The notes below the pieces were generated by a model. It was not told the origin of the DNA and searched no databases. It worked only from the letters and a program-made list of their open reading frames with translations. A program made the translations under genes and the position numbers. Shown piece by piece: positions 1-11,853 of a stretch of 64,000 nucleotides of DNA (its first letter is position 1; every line of letters begins with the position of its first letter). Origin of the DNA: Chrysomallon squamiferum (taxonomy: Eukaryota > Mollusca > Gastropoda > Neomphalida > Peltospiridae); assembly GCA_012295275.1 (NCBI GenBank), contig CM022669.1, positions 108,911-172,910 of the forward strand, written 5' to 3'.

Positions 1-165
1 GTTTTTCAATCCATTCACATATTAGCTGCTATTTATTTAGTGTTAGTAGTATTTATTTTTTTTTTTAAATCATGTTCTGTTTCTTTCCTTTTTCCTTTTT
101 CTAATTAAATTAATTTTAATTTTTACATCGTACACAATCTGGACTTGTGCTTAGCATAAGTTTTT

Positions 166-166
166 A

Positions 167-222
<56 letters not shown>

Positions 223-263
223 TAATGATAGTAGTAGTAGTAGTAGTTGTAGTAGTTGTAGTA
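166..263. repeat. (AAT)n/(GTA)n microsatellite
   Basis: A run of AAT triplets passes directly into GTA triplets. It is a simple compound microsatellite. The tyrosine-rich open frame on the minus strand is only the triplet repeat read in one frame. The rest of positions 1-1540 is AT-rich and I see no gene in it. Confidence 0.95.
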
Positions 264-514
264 ATAATGCCATGAAATGGTTATTTTTACAAATGTAGGA
301 TGATATACCTCTATTAAATAAAATATGAAGTCATCGAAATTACGCGAAAACTGGTGACACATTTTCCCGGAATTTCACAATGATTCACGCCCACTTATCT
401 TTTTTATGTAATGGATTACGAATAGGAAACATGAATGGAACTTAAATAGCAGTGTAATATCCTGGTTTCATAATTTCAAAACAAAAAAACAATCAACGAA
501 GAAAATTGTTAGGC

Positions 515-522
515 ATTTGCAA

Positions 523-569
<47 letters not shown>

Positions 570-735
570 ATTAATTAATTAATTAATTAATTAATAAAAT
601 AAAATAAAATAAAATAAAATAAAATAAAATAAATAAATAAATAAATAAATAAAATTAAAGAAAGAAACAAATTAAGAAATAAAAACAAACAAACAAACAA
701 ATGAATGAATGAATAAATAAAGAAATAAATAATGA
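515..735. repeat. Compound AAAT / TTAA / AAAAT / AAAC microsatellite
   Basis: Successive blocks of AAAT, TTAA, AAAAT, AAAT, AAAC and AATG repeats form one compound low-complexity tract. There is no coding content; long open frames here are repeat artefacts. Confidence 0.95.
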
Positions 736-1629
736 AATAAAAGAGAAAGCATTTACTATTATGCTTATCCCACATCGCGTTTGGACATCAAATGTTTTTT
801 ATGAGTCATGTTTCGAAAATAAACACTTCTCGTGTTACTGCTTATTGCTTGTAAATTACACTTTCCTGTTAAACGGCTTAAAAGATAAAAAGATTTTAAG
901 TAATTATAAGTATTCAGTTAATCTACATTTCCCCTGAAACACCCATTATCAGAAAATACGGAAGAAAAAATCAATCTGAAAAAATTCCTTTTACTTTTGA
1001 AAAACAAACTATTTTGGTAATCGCAAATCATTGTAAATTGCACTCATAATTTTTATTTTTATTTATTAATAATTCTTTTTTGATTTTTACATTGCCGTCT
1101 TAAAAAATTTATATTCATGTACATGTAGTCGCTTTTTATATTTTGTTAAATTTAAAAGAAAAACTAAAGAAAAACATACAGATTTCGCAATATGTATTCG
1201 CGCTAAAAAAAAATTAAAAATATTATTTGGAACCTTACCGCTTGTAGATTGCAGTCAATACAAAAAGATGAAAATGTTATATATTCCAGTAAAATAATTA
1301 TTTTCAAAAAATGTGGCCTTAAATATTTTGTTAATGTCGATTATTTTTATAGTGTTCAGGAATGTTGTTTTTTTTAATTATTATAACCTGGACGAGTTTC
1401 AGAACCTTTACATTTATAGATAATATTTTATTAAAGAGTTTTATTTTGAAAACAAATTTCAGGTATCTGATTTTATCAAGTCAAAGTTGATTGTGGGGAA
1501 AAAAAAGGTCACCATCCAAATCTGTATATGTACGACGTTTCACCATCTCTTCAGCCAGTCACGGATCTGAAAATACCAAACATTTGATAAAAAAATATAG
1601 CCAACAAAACTCCCCCTAAAAACAAAAAC

Positions 1630-4600
1630 ATGGAACAAAGTACAGGTTCTATGGAGTGTGAGAAAGAATCTGAAACACCAGAAGGAAATCGTACAACTAC
1701 TGGTGATGAAACAGCTACTTCTTCATCTGGTGCAGGATCTGAAACAAATACTGAAGAAACACCAAAGTCTTCTAAACATTGTAAGAAAGAACCTGAAACA
1801 CCAGAAGTAAATCCTGCAGCTCCTGGTGATGAAACACCTTCTTCTTCATCTGGTGCAAGACCTAAAACAACAGTCGACTCTAACAAAAATAAAATACAGG
1901 AAGAACGGATTTTCATGAGTTTGATTTGTTTATTGAGAAAAATTCAGTCTACAATCAGTATCCAGAGGAGAAATAAATAAGTTTTTGAGGATGAAGTTTC
2001 TCTTAGACAAGAAAAAAGAAAACAAAAGCTTCATCTGAATTTAATGGTTTTAAGAATCGAATTTAAAATAAACTAAAGGAAAATGAGACATTAATTGGGA
2101 ATATTTTAACGACGGTTCATTCTACGATGGAACAAAGGTTAGTACGGCAGTTGTTTCATAACTTGTAACAGTCGAACAGTTTGTGAACCATTAAACTACA
2201 CTTCTAATTGTTTAAATTTTACATAAAAGCATATTTAAAATAGACGTAACATTATTTTTATTTATTTTTCTTTATTTTTCTTTCTCTTCTTCTTTTTTAT
2301 TTACCTTCTTCTTCTTGTTAATACTAATATTGTTGTTGTTTTTATTCTTTATTTCCTTTTGTCTCTATTTCTTGTTTCTCAAGAAAATTCATTTTCTTTT
2401 TTCAAAGAAAAAGGAAATTCGCAATATCTGTTTTAAAGTCCTGCTTCCACGCAATCTTTCCTGTATAAATGTTCATTACATATTATTTTATTTATTTTGC
2501 AGGTCAAGTCTGCTGATGAAAGCGACTGTTTGTTAATCCTCGACATAGAAATCACTGAGGTAGAATATTCAGATAAGGATTATGGCTACTGTTCCATCAC
2601 CCCTGACAAAGACAAGCTGCCTAAAGGTGTAGACCTTTTAGACGGAAAGTATTTGAGTGCAGCGAAATTTCGGGAATATGTTTTTCAGCATTTCGAGAAT
2701 ATAATGGATCTGCCAGAGTTTACAAAGTGGAAACGTAAGCAGTTTCACCTAAAAGTTATTGCTTCATCTGTCTGTTTGTCTGTCTGATCGTCTTTCTTTA
2801 TGCCTTCCTGATGTCTGAATTCATATTTTTATGTACATAAAACTAAATACAATCATATATACAAGATAACATTTATTTTATTTTTCGAAGTAGGAACGTA
2901 AGCTGTTTAATCTAGAAGTTATTGTTTCATCTGTCTGTCTGGATGTGTATTTGTCGTCCTGTTTTTTTTATGTATTATAGATTTATTTTATTTTTCTAGG
3001 AACGTAAGCTGTTTAATCTAGAAGTTATTGTTTCATCTGTCTGTCTGGATGTGTATTTGTCGTCCTGTTTTGTATTATAGATTTATTGCTTGTCTGATCT
3101 ATTAGTTTGTGTTGTATACGATAACATTAGAAATCTTATTATTAGTTATGCGTTAGGCCAGTGCGACATTCACGAGTGCAAGAAATCGTGACGTTGAGGA
3201 AATTATGCTAATTAAAACAAATAACTCTTTCAAAATTCTCCTATCAACTAATATGAACTGAAACATTAAAACATAATCTGCTGATGACTGAAATTGATAC
3301 GAATTTAGGTCACTGGAATGCAACCATTAATTTTGTGTAGATGTATCTCTACAGCTGAACCTTTGCTGTCACGTATCAGTTAAAAGTAACAGACAGTTTG
3401 ACATCAGACAGTGCTGTTTGACAATTATTCAACTGACTGAGGATTGGGAAACTATTTCAAATGCAACAAATTTCTACTAATATTTACCTCATTGTTTTAA
3501 CTGTAATCACAAGCTTACACTTAAAAGAAAGCAGGATTTGAAGGAATCATAATCCTTTAGTTTTATTTTATTTATTTACCGTTATTGTTTTAATTATATT
3601 TATAGCTGTTGTCATTTCTTCTTCTTCTAATTGTCTTTGGCTGAATGTGCATCACTTTTGTTTTTTGTTTTTGTTAAGAATATTATTCATGGTTGTTTTA
3701 ATTTCCTTATTTCCTTTTTTGTTTTTCTTTTCTTTATACCTTTTTCTTTTCTATTAATATCTTCAATACAGGAATACCTAACTATGATGGATCCCCAACT
3801 TTCACCGTGAGAAATGAAACGGATCATATAAGTATGGATATTGTGCCTGCTATAGCAGTACCAAAATGGCCGGATCATTTAAACATTTTGAGCTGTCTAG
3901 AGAAAGAAGAATCTAACAAGATAAAAGAGAAAGGCTTCCATGTTGATACCAAAAATAAGAAAAGTAATTAAATATATATTGTAATTGTATAACCTGATTA
4001 AGTGTATCTTTCACCCAAAAACCTTTTTAATTTTGATATTGTTTCGATATTACTCTGTTTTGCTCTTTTTATTTACAACTTTCGGATACGTAGGAATTTC
4101 AGTTCGTGATATCACAAAATGAGGATCAATGAGTAATGCGTCATTTTCAGTTTTGAGCATTGTTTCTCATTTTAAGTCTTGTATCGTCACAGACTTAAGA
4201 TGACGTATTCTCAAAAAGAAAGTCATTTATTAACATGAACATGTTTTCAAATAATAATAATAATACAGACAGCTGATATTTAGCTATATACGAATTGCCT
4301 AAATATGAATAATATACATGCCCACAGACAGTCCAAAAAAGAAGCAAAAAACAAGAAACAGAAAAAAAGAAGCAAGAAATGTTTTATTTTATGAAAACTC
4401 AACACATTTTATTTACGGTTATATGGTGTCGGATAGGTGGTTAAGGACCACACTTCTATGAGAGAGGAAACCCGCTGTTGCCACTTCATGGGCAACTATT
4501 TTTGATTAGCAGTACCATCCCATAGACAGGGTAGTATATACTAGTCATGCTGCACTGGTTGGAAGACGAAATGGCCCAGTGGACCACAGAGAGTGTGTGT

Positions 4601-4633
4601 GTATGTGTGTTTGTCTGTGTGTGTGTGTGTGTG

Positions 4634-4664
<31 letters not shown>

Positions 4665-4687
4665 GTTTGTCTGTGTGTGTGTGTGTG

Positions 4688-4727
<40 letters not shown>

Positions 4728-5338
4728 TGTGTGGTGAATTCAAACTAAACATGTGGGTGATATATTGTAAATTTCAACTATTACAAATACTCTTCATAAT
4801 GTAGCTTTAAGACACGTGTCATTTGTTATAGTCTGGTTTTCTACCTCTTTTTTTTCCTTGCACTAAAATAGACCAAGCTGCAATATCAGTTTAATACCAA
4901 AATATACTCCCCCAGTTTTACAGGAGCAGTTAGACTCTGACAGCTGTTTCGTCTCCAAGCAAACTTGAATATGCAGTTTTTGTGCCGAGACGTTTACTTT
5001 GTTGATTTTCGTCGGAACGTTTTACATCGCGGATGGAGCCTTGCGTAAAATAATTTAAATCTTTCTGTCGTGCTATTCTGAAAGCTCTCAGCAAGATATT
5101 AAACCGAGACATCATCGGAAAAACGTTTCCGATCAGCAACGCCGTCTGCTACGGATTCCGCCATTTTGGATGTTAGCTTTTGTGGGACGCAGTAACTAAG
5201 GGGAGGGGGGCGTGGCTTACGGAGTAATTGTAGAAACATGAATTAGATAATAGATTCGAGCATCCAAATAAATAAAATTATATTACATTCCTAGTTTTTT
5301 CTGTCAACAAATATTTTGAAAATTATCACAGGACAACA

Positions 5339-5378
<40 letters not shown>

Positions 5379-6085
5379 AATAATAATAATAATAATAGTA
5401 ATAATAAATAAATAAATAAATAAATAAATATTATAAAATTGTAACTAGAGAAGATAATACAGTTTCCTGGGATTTTACATTTATTATTTATTTATTCATT
5501 TTATGCTGCTGAATTTAGTTTTCAGTTTCAATGTGATTTCCATTTTCAGATGGCCGCTTGTGGAGGATGACGTTTTGTCAGGCTGAGAAAATATTAACCA
5601 TAGATGCAGATGAAAAACAAGCTGGTGACGAAAGTGAAACCTGTAGGAAACAGGTAATGTGTATCATGAAAAGAATCCTGGAAATCACAAAAACAAATTC
5701 ATCAGACAAAGTCCCAAGCAATATTATGATCGTGAAGATATTACAAAGTGCGGCTGACTATATTCGAAAAGAGCATAAAGAATTTGGAGTCGACTTCGAA
5801 GTGAAAGGGTTTTCAACCTATCATTTGCGTACGTTGATGTGGACGTTGTTTTATAAAAAACACCCTGATCGTTCTGACTGGAAGGCTGAGTCACTGGTAG
5901 ACTGTGTGCGCAAGACACTGACCCAGCTTAAGAAGTGGATGGCAGGCGAAGTGGAAATAAACAATTTCTTCCGGTCTGAAGATGAACTGATTAAGTATGT
6001 ATCCAGAAGAGAAAAACAGTTTATCTATCTCATCGCTTGTATTGCATTAAAACTGTTTTTTGACCTTGACCCTGAAGAAAAATAA
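1630..6085 (+). CDS. cGAS-like receptor (Mab-21 / cGAS nucleotidyltransferase), five exons, first exon frameshifted
   Basis: Exons by splice sites and phase: 1630-2137, 2503-2734, 3772-3963, 5550-6085; all junctions are GT-AG and the phases join exactly. The product belongs to the cGAS/Mab-21 family, which senses nucleic acid and makes a cyclic dinucleotide to activate STING. Seen: the G-S turn of the active site (GSFYDGTK) just before the 2138 donor, then ESD 11 residues later at the start of exon 2503, and the third catalytic aspartate in HISMDIVPAI (exon 3772). The spacing fits G-S-x(9-13)-[ED]-x-[ED]. The last exon carries the Mab-21 helical lobe (LWRMTFCQAEK, STYHLRTLMW). An N-terminal low-complexity tail holds two copies of a roughly 35-residue unit rich in ETPE, GDET and SSSGA. 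The start at 1630 has A at -3 and G at +4. Exon 1630-2137 needs four reading-frame changes and contains an in-frame TAA (2064-2066); all other exons are clean. It is therefore either an assembly-damaged gene or a recent pseudogene. (Counting a possible intron near 1893 would give five exons.). Confidence 0.87.
2728..3075 (+). repeat. Triplicated exon-end/splice-donor segment in cGLR intron 2
   Basis: The real donor segment starting near 2731 (ACGTAAGC and about 60 bases after it) recurs at about 2893 and 2999. The second and third copies are almost identical and 106 bp apart. Each copy retains an ACGTAAGC donor-like motif. I infer local tandem duplication starting from the functional exon end. 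Confidence 0.85.
4436..4590 (+). mobile_element. Possible tRNA-derived SINE head
   Basis: The segment contains GGTGGTTAAGG, which resembles a tRNA A-box region. It is followed by unrelated unique sequence and then a TG microsatellite, a common SINE tail arrangement. No convincing B box was found, so the call is weak. Confidence 0.3.
4589..4735. repeat. (TG)n microsatellite with TTTGTC interruptions
   Basis: About 145 bp of TG dinucleotides are broken regularly by TTTGTC. Histidine/threonine or cysteine/valine open frames over it are repeat artefacts. Confidence 0.95.
4925..5215 (-). other. CpG-rich segment with an ATGGCGG start-like motif
   Basis: This short stretch, inside the last cGLR intron, is richer in CpG than its surroundings. 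On the minus strand it reads CCAAAATGGCGGAATCC (about 5153-5169), which combines a good start context with a YY1-type motif. The frame from this ATG ends after about 20 codons; another minus frame is open for 69 codons. It could be a promoter and first exon of an antisense gene, or an element inserted into the intron. No family is recognised. Confidence 0.25.
5338..5430. repeat. (AAC)n(AAT)n(AAAT)n compound microsatellite
   Basis: Three simple repeats follow one another inside the cGLR intron before the last exon. Confidence 0.95.
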
Positions 6086-6486
6086 AAGGAACTTTGTTGA
6101 TGTTTGATTCTTGACTGATATGACTGTTTATTACTACTACTACTACTACTACTACTATAACAATTACTATTTGTTGTTGCTTTGCCTTTTTTTTTGTTTT
6201 CTAGCCAGCCTCATGATCAGTCTTTTGCTGCGAGGCTGTTATATCAAAACAGCGCAGATATAACATATACCTTATAGATGTTGGGTAAGTGCAACATTAA
6301 TGTGGCAAATGATTCTCCTAATACCATTATAAAATCTCGTAATAGTTTTAACAACCATTAACACAAAAAATATATTAGTCCGTCATTAAATAATGTCCAT
6401 TCGTGTACATATTTGTTACAAATATTTTAAGTTTAAAACTATTTAATTTGGGTTTGGTTTGTAACACTATATGTAATTATTGATGA

Positions 6487-6492
6487 AATAAA
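6487..6492 (+). promoter_or_regulatory. Candidate polyadenylation signal of cGLR
   Basis: AATAAA lies about 400 bases after the cGLR stop codon, in a GAAATAAAGAGC context followed by T/G-rich sequence. Other A-rich near matches exist closer to the stop, so this is one of several options. Confidence 0.35.
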
Positions 6493-7276
6493 GAGCTTGT
6501 TTGCTATTTTACACTAAGCACGGAATCCAGTTCATATCATACAAAGTTTGTGTTACTAACAGTCTGCCATGTGAAACATTTCAGACAATTAATTCATTCA
6601 CTAACTGTTTTTATATTTTAAAATAATTCAAACGAATGCGATCTTTTTGTTTTGCAGTGCATGCTGGGATTAATTCACTTGTTTAGATACGAGTCGTTGT
6701 TATCAAATGTTTTCTTATCTGCTTGTTTTTCTTTGAAGTGAAAAATATGTGTTTTTTCCTGGTATTTTGTAAGACGAGCCTAGCGTCACAAGACACGCAT
6801 GAATGATATTTAGTGATCCTCAGTACAGTATTATCAGATCATGTTAACCATTTATACACTTACTTTAAAGGAAATATTTGCCTATCGCGAAACAAACCTT
6901 TTATCTGTCTTACTTGATTTGTTTTTCTCTCCTCTACCTGTTTATATATTCCCTTTTCTTTAATATTTATTTACATATATTTAGTTTTTGTCTGAAGAGA
7001 AATTATTGTTACCCGTAACTGAGTTTGGAATTAATTTTTCAGCTACAAAAACGATTTTGGGACAGTTACTAGTTAGAGTTATCTTTTCATGTTACTGAAC
7101 AAATTATTTCTGTGCAAACATCTGTTAACAGTCACTAGGAGACGAGTTTAATACGTAATAAACGATAACGGTTTACGTCTTTGTTTGTTTTTTATTTTGT
7201 CGTTATTCTACTCTAATCTTACTTTTATAATTATTTTACAGCGCAAGGTGTATTTAAAATACTACTACTTCTACTG

Positions 7277-7309
<33 letters not shown>

Positions 7310-7780
7310 ATAATAATAATAATAATAAATTAAAAAATTAAAAAGAACAAAAACACACAGAGAAAAAGAACAAACAAGCTGACATTCGCGTACAAGAAAA
7401 TATAGTAAAAACTAAATGATGAAGTATTAGAAATTAAAATAAACTAAATTTTTGTTTATTTTGAAGAGGATTTTCACAAAAACTGGAAAATGTTGACTCC
7501 GATTTTCTGTTTGCGCTGCTGTTCTCCCAAAACAAAACAAAAAAATCTTCTCAACGTAAAAATATCACTACATTCATTTTCCATTGTCTTTATTACATTT
7601 TAAACAACAAAATATACGGAAAAAATTAATAATAATAGTAACTTTATTTGAATTTTATAAGCTTACTGATAGCCAATTTCACATAATGAACTTCCTAAAT
7701 GTATGACTTCGAATATATCTATCTATCTATATCTATCTGTTTCTATATATATAATTCTAAAAAGTTAAAATAAAGAATAA

Positions 7781-7815
<35 letters not shown>

Positions 7816-7944
7816 ATATCTACAACGTCTGCAACTGCCGCATCAATTAATTTGCCAATAAAAACAACAACAAAAAAGAATCATTCTTCATAGTCTGTTT
7901 TATATTTTGTGATCTAAACACTGCAAAATGCTAATACAACAAAT

Positions 7945-8052
7945 CTATCTACCCATCTATCTATCTACCATCTATCTCTCTATCTAGCCATCTATATATC
8001 TACCCATCTATCTGTCTATCTATCTATCTATCTATCTAACCATCTATCTACC

Positions 8053-8086
<34 letters not shown>

Positions 8087-8102
8087 ATATATATATATAT
8101 AT
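7945..8102. repeat. (ATCT)n / (TA)n microsatellite
   Basis: Repeated TATC/ATCT tetranucleotides with ACC interruptions end in a pure TA run. Confidence 0.95.
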
Positions 8103-11100
8103 ACAGCGGCATGTTTATGTACGACACAATTTCTTCTTAGAATCTGTAAAAAATGTTGCTTTCTGTACTCCACTGGTTATTCGAGTGAACAAAATACAAT
8201 GTTGTATAGCACAGGGTGGGAAATAGTATGACACAAAATACACATTAAATTTGTTCGTTTGACGATCGAAATTTAAATTATAATATAACCAAAAAGGCCT
8301 ACGTGCAGAACACGATACTGCTTGAACTAGCTGATATGTATTTTGACATTCATTTTATTTTAATTTTATAAATATTTTTTTTATATGTTTTCCTATTTAA
8401 CCCATTATGACCGATTAAGGATTTGATGTCCAGTAAATCTACAAGTAAACTCTCACAAATGCTTTATTTCTATGGTCAGATATTACATAATGTAACAAAC
8501 ATCCTCAGTTAATTAGTGTGATGTGATAAGTATAGTGATGTATGTAAATGTATGTCGGACTGAACGTAGTAGAAAATGCTTGTTCTCGAGGGGGCATGTT
8601 GCATGGTTGCTGTGGGACCATTCTTACCTCCTAACACAACTAATTTGCTTACTGGCTTTGAACAATACGCAACAGTATTGTAAACAATGTATTTTAGCGC
8701 AGTGGCAATAGGGTCATCTTGATAAGACTTCGGGAATTTCCGACGTGTTTTCCTAGGCCGTCACTGTTCACGAACTCCACCGACAGCACGCGATGCACTT
8801 AGCATTAATATCATACTAGTGTTACACACCTATTGAAAAAGCTTTTAAAATTAGGTAATAAAGGTTTTTCTTCGTAGGTATGTGACAAAATATTTAAAAC
8901 ATCATTTTCCTACAAAATTATATATCATCAGAAAGAGCAAAAAATATAAAATAAAATTAAAATAATACCAAGATATCTTTGATATCACTGATATTTTGAA
9001 CAAAGTTTTTTTTTTTCAGAATCTATTGCGAAACAGTGATTCATATCAGTCAACTGGCAACATTAACACTGAATATCTCATACNNNNNNNNNNNNNNNNN
9101 NNNNNNNNNNNNNNNNNNNNNNNNNNNNNNNNNNNNNNNNNNNNNNNNNNNNNNNNNNNNNNNNNNNNNNNNNNNNNNNNNNNNNNNNNNNNNNNNNNNN
9201 NNNNNNNNNNNNNNNNNNNNNNNNNNNNNNNNNNNNNNNNNNNNNNNNNNNNNNNNNNNNNNNNNNNNNNNNNNNNNNNNNNNAGTAATTAATACAGGAA
9301 CTGATTTTATGATCCAGAATTTTTTTCAATTTTTAAAAAACAAATATTGTTCATTAATAGTTGCCATTTGTAAGTAGTGCTACTTATTAAGTAATATTAA
9401 GCATTGCTTTGCTATTTTTATTTTGGTGTAACTTGATAATGAACAGTCAAAATGTAGATATTTTCATTGCACATTTAGAATTAACATATTAGTTTTTGTC
9501 TTGCCTATCTTTTGATACAGTATGCAAAGATTTCCACCCTTGCAGAGAAAGCATTAGTGAAATATTGTGTGTGTAAAGTGCTTGTGTTATATAATTATGA
9601 GATTTGGTTGAAGAAAAATCAGTTTTATCATAACATTGAACACACTGGTATGACTAAAATCTGTCTACCAACAGAAAATTACTTCTTTGTTTAACTAATT
9701 TAAATGTTTGGGTCAAGTGGACGGAATCATTTCCAAAATATGTTTTGAAAAACAATATATAATTTTGTAAGCTTCACCACAGCATTTAATAATAAAATGA
9801 TGAAGAAACCATGAGTTTTGCAAAAAAATTAGAAACAATTTATAGCTTTTAAAAAGGGAATAATAAATGATTGAATTGCTATAATATAGATGCATTTGTA
9901 GCAAAGCAAAATTGTTTAGATTTGCAAGACTGTTTTATTTGTGTATTATTATTTGTAAAGATTGGATTTTCTATTTATAATCACATCAATAACTTATCTT
10001 GATATAATGTACAAATGTGTTTTTTCGGTATATCTCAACAATAAATCTTATAAAACATTTTTAAAATTAATTTAGAATATTTAAAATATTTTGCTGTAAA
10101 TATAACAACAAAATACGAAATAATACTACTACTAATAATAAACATTGCCTGATTTTGTAAATGGTTAAATATTTAATACAACTGAAAATGATTTTTGACT
10201 GAATTCATAGAAATATAAAAAAAAAAAAACCTCCCCACCCCTGTTTTGTTACACCATAGTATGATTAGTGAAGTAAAGATCAATGCATAGAAAGCCCAAA
10301 TTGTGAAATTGAAATCTATCAGACTTCCTTTATTACCTGGAATTATCATGATAAATGATATGAAGCACTGCATTAACAATGCCAAACATAATAATAATAA
10401 TAATAATAGTAAAAAAAAAAAATAGTGGTGATGGTTGTAATAATTATATTTTACAGTTTGTTATTTACAGATTTGTGAAAGGAACTATTTACTTTTAGAA
10501 ATACCATCAGTCATAAAAAGTTTTAACGTATAAAAACCCATCACATGTTGCTTGGAGTTTTATCAAGAAACATACCAAAAGTCACTGCTGGTCAGTTTTA
10601 ACAAAAAAATTGGATCACGTCATTAGTTTTTCTAGACACCACGCATATTGGTAGAACAAAACTTAATAGGATTATTAACTTTTGAAATAAATCAAGTATT
10701 GTTCCCTGAATTGTGGGTGTATACATATATATATGTAGTACACACATACACCCATTTAATATTTAATCTATGTAGTCTTTAAATGTACCATCAACTTTGT
10801 AACTTCTTCAATTGACTAATTACTAAAATAAAATTATTTCAATCATAAGCAGAAAAAGTTAAATTAATGAATAAAAAGGAAAAAGAAAAGAAAACGATAG
10901 TTCATTGATAAATCATGGATCACATTCGTGTGCGAGTTTTGTAATGAATATATGACAACTATTGGCATTATTGTTTCTTGCAGCCATGTAGATAACTAAA
11001 ATAAAACAACGCGATTATAATTTTTTGTCCAAAGAGTCAATAAAGACAGTTTTTATTATCAACTACAATCAAATATTTTATTTTTATTTTTCATTTTCAT

Positions 11101-11814
11101 TTATTCTGAACTTATTTAATTATTTTATTATTGTTGTTACTCACCTAATGTATGGTTAATACTTTCCAGCATGAAATAGTACTGTTGCTGTTTCCATTTA
11201 CTTGTTAGCTGTGAATTCTGTGCCATGTGCTGGTTCAAATGTTGAAATGATCACAGCCACTGGAATAATAAAGATAGCACACCAGTTAAGATTCTGTTCT
11301 CCCAGAGATGAAACTATTTAACTGGTGTAGAAATAAGTAATATAAAATCAGTTTACAGAGTTCAATTTGTTTTTAGTCTAATGTTTCAAATTTCGTTAAA
11401 TAGAAAAGAGATAAATTTGTATTATGTTTTCGATCTTAAAACATTTTAAATTATGAGTATAAAGATATACAATACAAATAACTTTAAAAAAAAGAAAAGA
11501 AAGATTAATGAATAAACATTAACCTCCCGAAAAACCCCAACAACAACTAAAAAGATATTTAAAATCACTGAACTATTAATGAATGAATCTGAAATGAAGG
11601 GGAAATAAAACTATCACTGTTACCAAATTTAATATATGATCTGTTTTCTAAACTTGAACTTTACTGTGCTGCACTTTACTTTTAATCATTACTAGTTGGT
11701 GGTTTTTGAGAATACCACAGTAATGGCAAGTACCTTTAGTTGTCTGTCATCACATAGATGATGGTTACCAAAATGAAACTGGAGATGATATCAAAAAATA
11801 AGTAAATTTTATTA

Positions 11815-11853
<39 letters not shown>

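Larger units (their letters stand above)
6131..8102. other. Intergenic, no gene seen; several microsatellites
   Basis: AT-rich DNA downstream of cGLR. It carries (TAC)n at 6131-6157, (TAC)n(TAA)n at 7259-7328, (AAAT)n at 7773-7818, and an (ATCT)n block from about 7945 ending in (TA)n near 8102. No coding pattern or transposon ends are recognised. Confidence 0.7.

Noticed and set aside
1551-1916. 121-codon minus-strand frame opposite the cGLR N-terminal tail
   Set aside because: It is a shadow of the duplicated low-complexity tail on the plus strand and has no independent support.
4486-4804. His/Thr-rich and Cys/Val-rich small proteins
   Set aside because: They are translations of CA/TG microsatellites; the same applies near 24.4-25.5, 59.7-60.1 and 63.5-63.7 kb.
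8996-9377. Open frames across the N gap
   Set aside because: Most of their length is undetermined sequence.
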